NCBI GenBank assembly: GCA_948888345.1
Contig: CAQTPN010000095.1
Location: 1 to 6,156, forward strand
DNA from: an uncultured bacterium
GTDB taxonomy: Bacteria > Cyanobacteriota > Vampirovibrionia > Gastranaerophilales > Gastranaerophilaceae
Length of the DNA: 6,156 nucleotides
Direction of reading: 5' to 3'
In this document: positions 1 through 6,156 of the stretch, piece by piece
Layout of the letters: each line of letters starts with the position of its first letter
How positions within the stretch are numbered: the stretch's first letter is position 1
Translations under genes and position numbers: made by a program
Notes under the pieces: generated by a model
The model's database searches: none
Told to the model about the DNA's origin: nothing
What the model saw: only the letters and a program-made list of their open reading frames with translations

Positions 1-2
1 CT

Positions 3-1706
3 GTTCTTGAAGATAATAAAAAAATAAATATAATTGACATTGATAATTTAAGGAAAATGGCAATTGCGATAAAGGCATTTGATTTAGTATCTTTTTCAAT
101 GTCTTTGTTTGCATATATGAATTATAAAACGCATAAATTAAGCTATTATAAAACACTTGCGGTTTTAAACGATGCAAAATATCTTGCTATGTCGTCTTCT
201 TCATATCCTGCCCAGAAAATCAACAATTTTTTTACAGGGCTTATAGAATTTGAAGAAGGCAATTTTGATGTTTCTTTAGATTTAATAAACAGAGCCTTAA
301 ATATTATTGTTGCTGATGAGTTTGATTTCAATGAAAAGATTTCAGATATTGAAGATAAAATCAAAAAATTACAGCAAAAAAAGATAATTCAGCAGGAAAA
401 ACCGAGCTTTATTCCAAAGCACCATGGCGAGGACCCTTTAATCGCTTTATTAAAGGTTGGAAGAACAATTGCACTTGAAACAAATCTTGATAATTTATTA
501 ACAATCATTGCGCAGGAAATAAAACTTGCGCTTGATGCAGACAGGTGTACAGTTTTTCTTCTTGATGAAGATAAGAAAGAATTATGGTCAAAAGTGGCCT
601 TAGGGATGAATACAAAGGAAATAAGATTTGATTCAAGCCTGGGGCTTGCAGGACACGTTGCTACAACAGGAGAAACGGTTAATATAAAAGAAGCCTATAA
701 AGATAAAAGATTTAACAAAGAAATTGATAAAAAATCAGGATATGTAACAAAATCCATTCTTTGTATGCCTATAAGAAATATGAGCCATCAAATAGTCGGC
801 GTATTTCAGGTTTTAAACAAAAAAGACGGATATTTTACGGAAAAAGATGAAGATTTATTGATTGCAATAGGTTCTTCAGCAGGGATAGCACTTGAAAATG
901 CAACGTTATTTAATAAACAAAAACAATTTATTGAAGAACAAAAACTCTTATTATCAAGCTTTGTGGATACACTTTCAGCCTCTATTGATGCCAGAGATAA
1001 AATAACCTCAGGGCATTCAAAAAGAGTTACAATGTATACAATGCTGATTTGTGACAAATTAAATTTTGAAGATAAACAAAAAGAAGTAATAAGACAGGCT
1101 TCACTCTTGCATGATATAGGAAAAATCGGAATAAGAGATTCTGTGCTTCAAAAAGAAGGTAAGCTTACGGATGAGGAATACAAACATATTCAAGAGCATG
1201 TAAAAATTACTTATGATATTCTTTCAAGAATTTATTTTTCGAAGGAATATGAAGATGTTGCGCGCATTGCGGCCTCTCACCATGAAAAATATGACGGAAG
1301 CGGATACTACAGAAAACTTGCAGGACACAGTATTCCTATAGGCGGAAGAGTTTTAGCCGTATCGGATGTATTTGATGCCATAACTTCAAAAAGGCATTAC
1401 AGGTCTAAAATGCCTATAGAAAAGGCTATTGATATATTGATTAAAGATTCCGGCACCCATTTTGATAAAGAAATGGTAGATGCGTTTTTATCAATTGAAA
1501 CAGATAAAATAATAAATGTTATGATAACGGATAACAAAAAGCTTGAAGATAATGATAGAATAGTATTAAATAACTATAATCTGTTAAATCTTTATAATTT
1601 AATGGTTAATCATAATGAAAGAGAACACACGTCTGAAGAGGACAGATTTATTTCAACATTTTTAAAATATTATAGTGACACTGTTGAAGAAAACAAGGAT
1701 GAATAG
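3..1706 (+). CDS. GAF-HD-GYP signalling protein, predicted c-di-GMP phosphodiesterase (5'-partial)
   Basis: Predicted cytoplasmic cyclic-di-GMP phosphodiesterase with a sensory GAF domain. The frame is open from base 3 with no stop before the ATG at 57. That ATG has only an AGGA two bases upstream, too close for a normal ribosome site, so the gene probably begins outside the window. Residues below count from the ATG at 57. Residues 1-110 are helical, with a TPR-like stretch near 54-83. A GAF domain spans about 128-288. An HD-GYP domain spans about 300-482 and keeps the expected metal and catalytic residues: H320 (GHSKRV), H352-D353 and K356 (LLHDIGKIGI), H381, H408-H409, D413 and D437. The signature GYP reads GYY (416-418) and the usual following Gly is Lys420. 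A 65-residue Asn-rich tail of unknown role follows. No GGDEF domain or membrane segment is visible, and the GAF ligand cannot be told from sequence. The domain calls are firm; enzyme activity is inferred from the family. Confidence 0.9.
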   Translation, partial: VLEDNKKINIIDIDNLRKMAIAIKAFDLVSFSMSLFAYMNYKTHKLSYYKTLAVLNDAKYLAMSSSSYPAQKINNFFTGLIEFEEGNFDVSLDLINRALNIIVADEFDFNEKISDIEDKIKKLQQKKIIQQEKPSFIPKHHGEDPLIALLKVGRTIALETNLDNLLTIIAQEIKLALDADRCTVFLLDEDKKELWSKVALGMNTKEIRFDSSLGLAGHVATTGETVNIKEAYKDKRFNKEIDKKSGYVTKSILCMPIRNMSHQIVGVFQVLNKKDGYFTEKDEDLLIAIGSSAGIALENATLFNKQKQFIEEQKLLLSSFVDTLSASIDARDKITSGHSKRVTMYTMLICDKLNFEDKQKEVIRQASLLHDIGKIGIRDSVLQKEGKLTDEEYKHIQEHVKITYDILSRIYFSKEYEDVARIAASHHEKYDGSGYYRKLAGHSIPIGGRVLAVSDVFDAITSKRHYRSKMPIEKAIDILIKDSGTHFDKEMVDAFLSIETDKIINVMITDNKKLEDNDRIVLNNYNLLNLYNLMVNHNEREHTSEEDRFISTFLKYYSDTVEENKDE

Positions 1707-3405
1707 AAAATATAAAAAACTTAATAATAAAAATACAGGACTTATGAAAAAAACAGTATGTTCTGCAATGCTATGCGCATTTTTATCAGCTCAAGGAGCG
1801 GCATATTCTTTTACAAATATTCCTGTAAGCGATGCAGGGGAAGAGAGAATTCTTGGAATTGAGCCTGTGCATCCTGCTGTGCATAATAAAATTGAAACCC
1901 ATGATACAGTAATTTCATTTAATTTAAGCACAGTTGTGGACAGTTTTTTAAATTTAGATACAACCCTTTCAAATAATTATGAAAACCTTGATGAGAAAGC
2001 CCGTCAAAGGCAGGATTTCATTGATACTACAAAAAGATTTAATCAGGGTAATGTTTCTGTAGCATATAATGATTATTTAAGAATAATATCTGAAATTGAA
2101 AATGACATATCGCTTTTAGTATTTGCAAAGAGCATGTATGAAATAGGATTTTTTACACTTGGAGATGTAAGTCTTGCCAAAATAAAAAATCAGCCGTATT
2201 TTCAAAATCAAATCGATAATTTAAAGAAAGGGTACAAAGGAAGTTATCTTCTTGATAAACAGGAAGAAATTTATCTTGCAAAAGCATACTCATCTATATA
2301 TTTTGATAATACGCCGGAAGAAACCGCTTTTGATTTAAATAAAAAGACAACCTTGATGGAAAAATCGGACTATGCCAATTTTATAATGGCACAAGCTATG
2401 AGTGAATCAAGACAGTATCAGCAGGCTTTAATGTTTATTGATGAAGCTATTAAAAGAAACCCGGACAGCCCCGCTTATTTATGTTATAAAATTAAAATTT
2501 TAAATAATTCAGGCAAGGTAAAAGAGGCGTATAAATTATTAGAAAAATATGAAAATTCTGATATTATAACCCCTGAATTCAGAGATAAATTTTTAATTGA
2601 AAAAGAACATGTTCTTGCAAATTTAACAAATAATGAGAATGATAAAAAATTTCATTTTATAACCATAAATTATATCAAAGGAGATTACTATAAAGTAATT
2701 AATGAATGCCAGAATATTTTAAATTTTAATAAGAATAATTATAAAATCTTAACACTACAGGCACAAAGTCTGCTTAATGTTGGTAAAGATGAGCTTGCAA
2801 AGAAAAATCTTTTATTGAGCTTTGGTTTAAATAAAAACTATGCACCCACGTTATCTGCCCTCGGGGATATTTCATATCTTGAAGGAGATAATAATAAGGC
2901 TATAGAATATTATAAAAAAGCTTCAAAACTTGATAAAAAAGATATAATGACCCAAATAAAGCTTGTATTCTGCTATAAAAAAACCGCAGGAAATGAAAAA
3001 ACAATAGCTAAAATTGAAAAACAAATAGAGTTTCTGGCAGGCAAAAAAAGTTTATTTTATGAATATTATTTAGCATCAATAACTATTTTAAAGAATGATG
3101 CTGCCCTAAAAAGAGAATATTTATTGAAGGCACTCGGTGAAAATTTACTATGTGAAGGGGCGCAGAATGCTTATCTTGCTTATTTAAACGATAATAAAAA
3201 ACAAAAACATGCTTCAAATTTCCTTCATATGATATCTTTTGTGCATAACTACAGCTATAATTATTATTATTTTAAAGGTTTGTCCGAGATGGCAAAAGGG
3301 GAAAAGGAACTTGCACAAGCTGATATGAAACGGAGTCTTTCAATTAATCCTGATTTTGAACCTGCAAGTGAATATTTAGTATATTTAAACAAAGAAATTA
3401 TTTAG
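1699..3405 (+). CDS. Exported TPR-repeat protein
   Basis: Secreted or envelope-located tetratricopeptide-repeat protein, 568 residues from the ATG at 1699; partner and function unknown. A basic N-terminus (MNRKYKK, then MKK at 16-18) is followed by a short hydrophobic core and small residues near 33-37 (QGAAYS), a signal peptidase I-type signal peptide. The Cys residues do not fit a lipobox. The rest is helical. The clearest TPR-like units lie at about 225-257, 382-414 (ALGDISYLEGDNNKAIEYY) and 522-556, with more divergent ones between. No catalytic domain is visible. Start choice: the ATG at 1699 overlaps the upstream stop by 8 bases, which suggests translational coupling. The ATG at 1744 (553 residues, AGGA three bases upstream) gives a textbook signal peptide and is a real alternative. 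A GTG at 1675 is possible but has no ribosome site. Proteins of this type often serve as envelope scaffolds, but that is inference. Confidence 0.85.
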   Translation: MNRKYKKLNNKNTGLMKKTVCSAMLCAFLSAQGAAYSFTNIPVSDAGEERILGIEPVHPAVHNKIETHDTVISFNLSTVVDSFLNLDTTLSNNYENLDEKARQRQDFIDTTKRFNQGNVSVAYNDYLRIISEIENDISLLVFAKSMYEIGFFTLGDVSLAKIKNQPYFQNQIDNLKKGYKGSYLLDKQEEIYLAKAYSSIYFDNTPEETAFDLNKKTTLMEKSDYANFIMAQAMSESRQYQQALMFIDEAIKRNPDSPAYLCYKIKILNNSGKVKEAYKLLEKYENSDIITPEFRDKFLIEKEHVLANLTNNENDKKFHFITINYIKGDYYKVINECQNILNFNKNNYKILTLQAQSLLNVGKDELAKKNLLLSFGLNKNYAPTLSALGDISYLEGDNNKAIEYYKKASKLDKKDIMTQIKLVFCYKKTAGNEKTIAKIEKQIEFLAGKKSLFYEYYLASITILKNDAALKREYLLKALGENLLCEGAQNAYLAYLNDNKKQKHASNFLHMISFVHNYSYNYYYFKGLSEMAKGEKELAQADMKRSLSINPDFEPASEYLVYLNKEII

Positions 3406-4561
3406 TTTTATACTGTAAAAGAGGGGTAAATGTGCCTTCAAATATAGCTTTTGCTTTGTCAGGGCTGACTTGGCCTTCTGTATAATAATCAAGACCTTTT
3501 ATTTTTCTTATTTCTATATTAGGAAAATCTGAAAGCTTTATATCGTGGTTAAAAATATATTCAATCGAATGAGTATTTTCAAGATTACGGGACGCGGCAC
3601 CTGAAAGAGAGTATCCGTGGTGGATTTTTATTTTCATATCGCGCATAAATTTATCAAATTCCGATTTTTCCATCAGACCATTTGAGAGTACCAGTTTTTC
3701 AAGCTCTTCTCTTTTGATATCCTTTTGAAGCCCCCTCAAAGAGAATTTTTTGCCTGTTTTATTTTCAATATCTTTTAAAATACTTGTGAATGAGAAAAAA
3801 TCTTCCTGAGTTCTTATCCTTAATTTACCGTTTTGAAGCAAATCTTCCGTCGGGATTTTTATTACTGCAAGTCTTTGGTCTAAGAATAATCCTCCCTGAT
3901 TGTTTTGGTTTGCTTGTCTGAATATTGCGGTTAACAAATCTTTATTTTGTCCGTTAATATTTGTATTTCCGTAATGAGAAAGGAAATTTTTGCTGTCTAA
4001 AAGGTATAAGCCTTTTAATTGTTCATTTTTGGAGACCTTCAATGTTCCTGATGAAATGATTTTATCCATTGAATCTTGTGAAGTAAAGTGATATAAATAT
4101 TCAGGCAGCTCAACCGGGGTGTGTTGAGCATTTTCACTGATTTTTGTTGCCTTTATTCTGCCGTTTCCAAGCTTTTCGACATCAAAACGCTTTGAAACGT
4201 TTGATACAGATGCACAAACAGAAGACGGAGCTTGAGAAATTAAAGAGTCAGGGTTTGAAACAGGTTTAGAAGCTGCTTTTGGAGTGGCGGCAGGGGTTTG
4301 AGCCGGTGCGGGAACAGGCTTTGAAGCAGGCGAAATTTTTGGCACACCTTTATTTTTGCCTTTGGAGAAATAATAAACTCCTGCGCCGAGTGCTATTGCG
4401 GCTCCTGCAATTCCAAGCCCGATAATTGCCTTTTTAAGCTTATTATTTCCATCCTTCTTTTCTTGTGTACCGGGGTTTGACACCTGAATGTTTTCAGGCG
4501 TTTTATTGCTGATATTTGTTATATAAGAAGCATTTAAGCTGCTTAAACCATTCAATGACAA
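3398..4561 (-). CDS. Membrane-anchored protein with ADP-ribosyltransferase-like C-terminal domain
   Basis: I do not recognise a named family for this 387-residue protein. Layout: a polar N-terminus (1-41); KLKK followed by a Gly/Ala-rich hydrophobic segment (about 45-65), the only membrane segment; a Lys-rich then Pro/Ala-rich linker (66-105); and a globular region from about 120 to the end. That region opens with YLYHFTS (155-161) and a helix ending in SSGTL. GLYLLD (184-189), a strand LAVIKIP with DLLQNGKL (231-247) and HSIEYIF (331-337) follow. This order resembles ART-fold families in which His, Tyr and a late Glu (here H158, Y186, E334) line the NAD pocket. The match is by motif only, so the activity is inferred and could be lost. 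Two positively charged flanks leave the topology uncertain. It is third in the minus-strand block after ispD. Its stop overlaps the convergent TPR gene by 8 bases. It could be a host- or competitor-directed effector, a phage-defence factor or a housekeeping membrane protein. Confidence 0.8.
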   Translation of the reverse strand: MSLNGLSSLNASYITNISNKTPENIQVSNPGTQEKKDGNNKLKKAIIGLGIAGAAIALGAGVYYFSKGKNKGVPKISPASKPVPAPAQTPAATPKAASKPVSNPDSLISQAPSSVCASVSNVSKRFDVEKLGNGRIKATKISENAQHTPVELPEYLYHFTSQDSMDKIISSGTLKVSKNEQLKGLYLLDSKNFLSHYGNTNINGQNKDLLTAIFRQANQNNQGGLFLDQRLAVIKIPTEDLLQNGKLRIRTQEDFFSFTSILKDIENKTGKKFSLRGLQKDIKREELEKLVLSNGLMEKSEFDKFMRDMKIKIHHGYSLSGAASRNLENTHSIEYIFNHDIKLSDFPNIEIRKIKGLDYYTEGQVSPDKAKAIFEGTFTPLLQYKTK

Positions 4562-4568
4562 AACCTTG

Positions 4569-4573
4569 TCCTT
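4569..4573 (-). promoter_or_regulatory. Ribosome binding site fixing a TTG start
   Basis: On the minus strand AAGGA lies 7 bases before the TTG at 4561-4559. No in-frame ATG, GTG or TTG occurs between that codon and the upstream in-frame stop at 4630-4628. Starting further downstream would move away from this site or remove the membrane segment. The TTG is therefore the best-supported start for the ART-like membrane protein. Confidence 0.7.
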
Positions 4574-4588
4574 CTTGAAGTCTTTTAT

Positions 4589-4594
4589 ATTATA
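4589..4594 (-). promoter_or_regulatory. Possible -10 box upstream of the ART-like gene
   Basis: The 55-base gap after ispD contains an exact TATAAT on the minus strand, 27 bases before the TTG start. A hexamer 17 bases further upstream (AATTTT) is a poor -35 match. In such AT-rich DNA a TATAAT arises easily by chance, so this is only a candidate for a separate promoter. If it is real, the ART-like gene could be expressed independently of thiL-ispD. Confidence 0.3.
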
Positions 4595-4616
4595 AAAACA
4601 AAAATTGTATAAAAAT

Positions 4617-5276
4617 TTACAAAACGGTTAAATCTTCTTTAAAGGTGATTTTTTTATTGCTATGGCTGCCTTCAAGGGCGAAAACCTCTATTCCAAGATA
4701 TTCAAGCATGCCGGAATCGTCTGTAAAATTTTTGTCTTTCAATTTTTTATGTGCATCTAAAATTGTTATAAAATCAAAACCTTGCGGAGTTTGAGCGCAA
4801 AACACCGTATTTCTGTCTATGGTTTTTATAATATTCCCGCTTTTATCGGTTATTTTAATTGTGTCTGTTGCAAAAGCACCTACGCACACCCCTTTATATT
4901 CCTTTAATTTTTCAATTGTTTTTTCAATTGTTTCGGCTTCAATAAAGGGTCTTGCCCCGTCATGGATTAATATAATATCGCATCCGCCTTTGTTTTTACA
5001 TTCTATAAGTCCGTTAAATACTGATTGCTGGCGGGTTTCTCCAAATTGCACAAATGTTATTTTATCTAAAAAGGCAGGCATGGAGCTTTCTATGTGGTTC
5101 CTAACATCATTATGACAGGGGATTATAATTTCATTACAAAAAGGAAGAAATTTTTGAATGGTGGTTTGAATTACGGATTTTCCGTTTTTTAGATTTTCAA
5201 GCAGTTTATTTGAGCCGAATCTGTTTGAAAGTCCGCCTGCTGTGATAATTGCAGATATTCTATTAAAAGTGGTCAT
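4617..5276 (-). CDS. ispD: 2-C-methyl-D-erythritol 4-phosphate cytidylyltransferase (IspD)
   Basis: Cytosolic MEP-pathway enzyme that joins CTP and 2-C-methyl-D-erythritol 4-phosphate to form CDP-methylerythritol and pyrophosphate. It has 219 residues, slightly short of the usual 225-240 or so. The nucleotide-binding loop is AGGLSNRFGSNK (13-24), with R19 and K24 in the expected places; the usual first residues 'AAG' read TAG. GETRQQSVFNGL (79-90), HDGARP (105-110), DTIK (138-141), TIDRNTVFCAQTPQGF (152-167), TDDSG (185-189) and NKKIT (207-211) follow in family order. The protein ends directly after the final EDL motif. The ATG start has GGAAGA 8 bases upstream, inside the end of thiL, and overlaps that gene by 14 bases in another frame, implying coupled translation. 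The related TarI (ribitol-5-phosphate cytidylyltransferase) is the main alternative, but no teichoic-acid genes are nearby. Confidence 0.92.
   Translation of the reverse strand: MTTFNRISAIITAGGLSNRFGSNKLLENLKNGKSVIQTTIQKFLPFCNEIIIPCHNDVRNHIESSMPAFLDKITFVQFGETRQQSVFNGLIECKNKGGCDIILIHDGARPFIEAETIEKTIEKLKEYKGVCVGAFATDTIKITDKSGNIIKTIDRNTVFCAQTPQGFDFITILDAHKKLKDKNFTDDSGMLEYLGIEVFALEGSHSNKKITFKEDLTVL
4909..4932. repeat. Perfect 12-base tandem duplication inside ispD
   Basis: TTTTCAATTGTT occurs twice back to back on the plus strand. Read as ispD it encodes TIEK twice (residues 117-124) in the helix after HDGARP. The spacing from HDGARP to DTIK looks normal for the family, so this does not appear to be an added insertion. 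It may simply reflect low-complexity codon use. Confidence 0.6.
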
Positions 5277-6109
5277 AGCTTAAATCTTCCGTTATTTCTT
5301 TATTATCAATCAAAATCTTGTTATCATTTGTTGTTTTTCCGATAACCGTGATATTTTCTCCGTTTAGAAGCGGCAAACAGGCGGAATAATCATTATTTTC
5401 AAGACAGATTAAAAGCCCGTAATCCTCTCCTCCAAATAAAACCTCATTAAAATCATTTGTTTTCTTTAAAATTTTATCAAATTCTATTTGAAAGCCAACA
5501 TTTGATGAAAGAGAAATTTTTTTAAGCGCATCATAAAGCCCGTCTGATGTATCCATCATTGCATAGGGGGTTGTACAGGTTTTTGATACAGTTTCACTTA
5601 TTTTTGGGTGAAGCATGGGTTCTATGTGGCTTTTTATAAAGTAATCCCTATCATTTTCTGTATATTTAATAAGATTATTTAAAATTTTAAATCCGCGTGC
5701 ACTTGAACCGTGGTATCCGGCTAAAAGCACGGTATAATCTGGTTTTGCATTTTTTCTTGAAGATATGTTTCTGTTTTTCGTATCTCCAAAAATTGTAATC
5801 GAGACCCCGATTTTGTCTCCGCCTGTGAGGTCTCCGCCGATTATTTCAAGGCCGTATTTTTTACAGATTTCATTTGCCCCCGTATAAAAATTTTTAATAA
5901 AATCCTCATTTAGCCTGCCGGAAAGAGATACTGTTAAATATTTCGGCAGGGCACCGGAGGCCAGAATGTCGCTGATGTTCACAAGGAGCGATTTTTTACC
6001 CAGAAAATAAGGAGATATTGTGTTTAAATCAAAATGCACACCTTCAATTAAGGCATCAGAGGAAACAACAATACTATATTCCTTCAAGTATGCACAATCA
6101 TCCCCCAGA
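5263..6109 (-). CDS. thiL: Thiamine-monophosphate kinase (ThiL), N-terminus missing
   Basis: Phosphorylates thiamine monophosphate to thiamine diphosphate with ATP, the last step of cofactor synthesis in the cytosol. About 281 genomic residues remain. The family is usually about 310-340 long, so roughly 25-35 residues are lost at the contig edge. Family motifs occur in order (numbered from a GTG at 6126 that is itself adapter): LGDDCA (7-12) of the Mg-ATP site, SSDALIEGVHF (22-32), VNISDILASGALP (49-61), GGDLTGGD (97-104), GYHGSSARGFKIL (137-149), HPKISE (173-178), MDTSDGLYDAL (191-201), FGGEDYGLL (231-239) and VIGKTT (261-266). The first real codon is about 6108-6106 (Leu, just before GDD). 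The apparent upstream residues MCSSDL come from adapter. The gene overlaps ispD by 14 bases and leads the visible minus-strand block. Any promoter or TPP riboswitch would lie beyond the contig end. Confidence 0.93.
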
Positions 6110-6156
6110 AGATCGGAAGAGCACACGTCTGAACTCCAGTCACCTCTCAGAATCTC
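6110..6156. other. Illumina TruSeq adapter and index contamination at contig end
   Basis: Bases 6110-6143 match the standard TruSeq read-through adapter from AGATCGGAAGAGC through CTCCAGTCAC. They are followed by an 8-base stretch, CTCTCAGA (6144-6151), in the index position, and ATCTC (6152-6156), the start of the constant flow-cell segment. This is synthetic sequence left after poor trimming, not genome. The base at 6110 may be either the A-tail or genomic. Real sequence ends at 6109 or 6110, and thiL is truncated there. Confidence 0.98.

Noticed and set aside
146..1057. Minus-strand open frames of 72 and 83 codons (146-364 and 806-1057).
   Set aside because: Both lie antisense inside the GAF-HD-GYP gene, whose protein has clear domain motifs. 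They are Ser/Ile-rich products typical of shadow frames.
1626..1637. Twelve bases (CACACGTCTGAA) identical to part of the TruSeq adapter found at the right end.
   Set aside because: The match stops after 12 bases on both sides, no other adapter sequence flanks it, and the GAF-HD-GYP frame continues through it without a break. Chance is the simplest explanation, although read coverage here would be worth a glance.
1756..1790. Lipoprotein signal at the TPR protein N-terminus, because of the Cys residues in VCSAMLCAF.
   Set aside because: The residue before the second Cys is Leu, where a lipobox needs Gly, Ala or Ser, and the first Cys sits too early in the hydrophobic core. A signal peptidase I site fits better.
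3406..3420. Inverted repeat TTTTA-TACTG-TAAAA just after the TPR gene stop, as a possible terminator.
   Set aside because: The stem is only five A-T pairs and no T tract follows (the next bases are GAGGGG). It is too weak to call a terminator.
3398..4561. Toxin-antitoxin or phage-defence module built on the ART-like gene.
   Set aside because: No small antitoxin, macrodomain or defence gene is adjacent. Its neighbours are ispD and a convergent TPR gene, and the membrane anchor is not typical of intracellular toxins.
4819..5115. 98-codon plus-strand open frame opposite ispD.
   Set aside because: It is wholly antisense to a well-supported ispD, has no ribosome site that I can see, and its product matches nothing recognisable.

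Overview
This is a gene-dense, visibly AT-rich bacterial window, probably the end of a draft or metagenome-assembled contig. It holds two blocks of genes that run head-on into each other. The only noncoding gap is about 55 bases. I see no rRNA, tRNA, CRISPR array, insertion sequence, integrase or prophage gene. Low GC, strongly Lys/Asn/Ile-rich proteins, a GAF plus HD-GYP signalling protein and a membrane-tethered, host-effector-like protein would suit a gut Gastranaerophilales/Melainabacteria-type organism. That assignment is only an inference from style; no marker gene here fixes the taxon.

Plus-strand block (1-3405). The first gene is cut by the left window edge. It encodes a GAF-HD-GYP protein, a predicted cyclic-di-GMP phosphodiesterase, with a TPR-like helical N-terminus. 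It overlaps or abuts a second gene for an exported TPR-repeat protein with a clear signal peptide. The two are probably co-transcribed.

Minus-strand block (read from 6109 down to 3398). The order is thiL (thiamine-monophosphate kinase, N-terminus missing), then ispD (MEP-pathway cytidylyltransferase, overlapping thiL by 14 bases), then, after a 55-base gap, a 387-residue protein of unknown role. That last protein has one membrane segment, a Pro/Ala-rich linker and a C-terminal domain with features of an ADP-ribosyltransferase (ART) fold. Its start codon is TTG behind a good Shine-Dalgarno sequence. thiL and ispD both act downstream of 1-deoxy-D-xylulose 5-phosphate, the shared precursor of the thiamine thiazole ring and of MEP isoprenoids.

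Right edge (6110-6156). The last 47 bases are Illumina TruSeq adapter plus an apparent 8-base index, not genomic DNA. Any thiL gene model that starts in it carries a false 'MCSSDL' N-terminus. This is the firmest unusual observation in the window. The ART-like membrane protein is the best candidate for new biology. I do not see a convincing undescribed multi-gene system.
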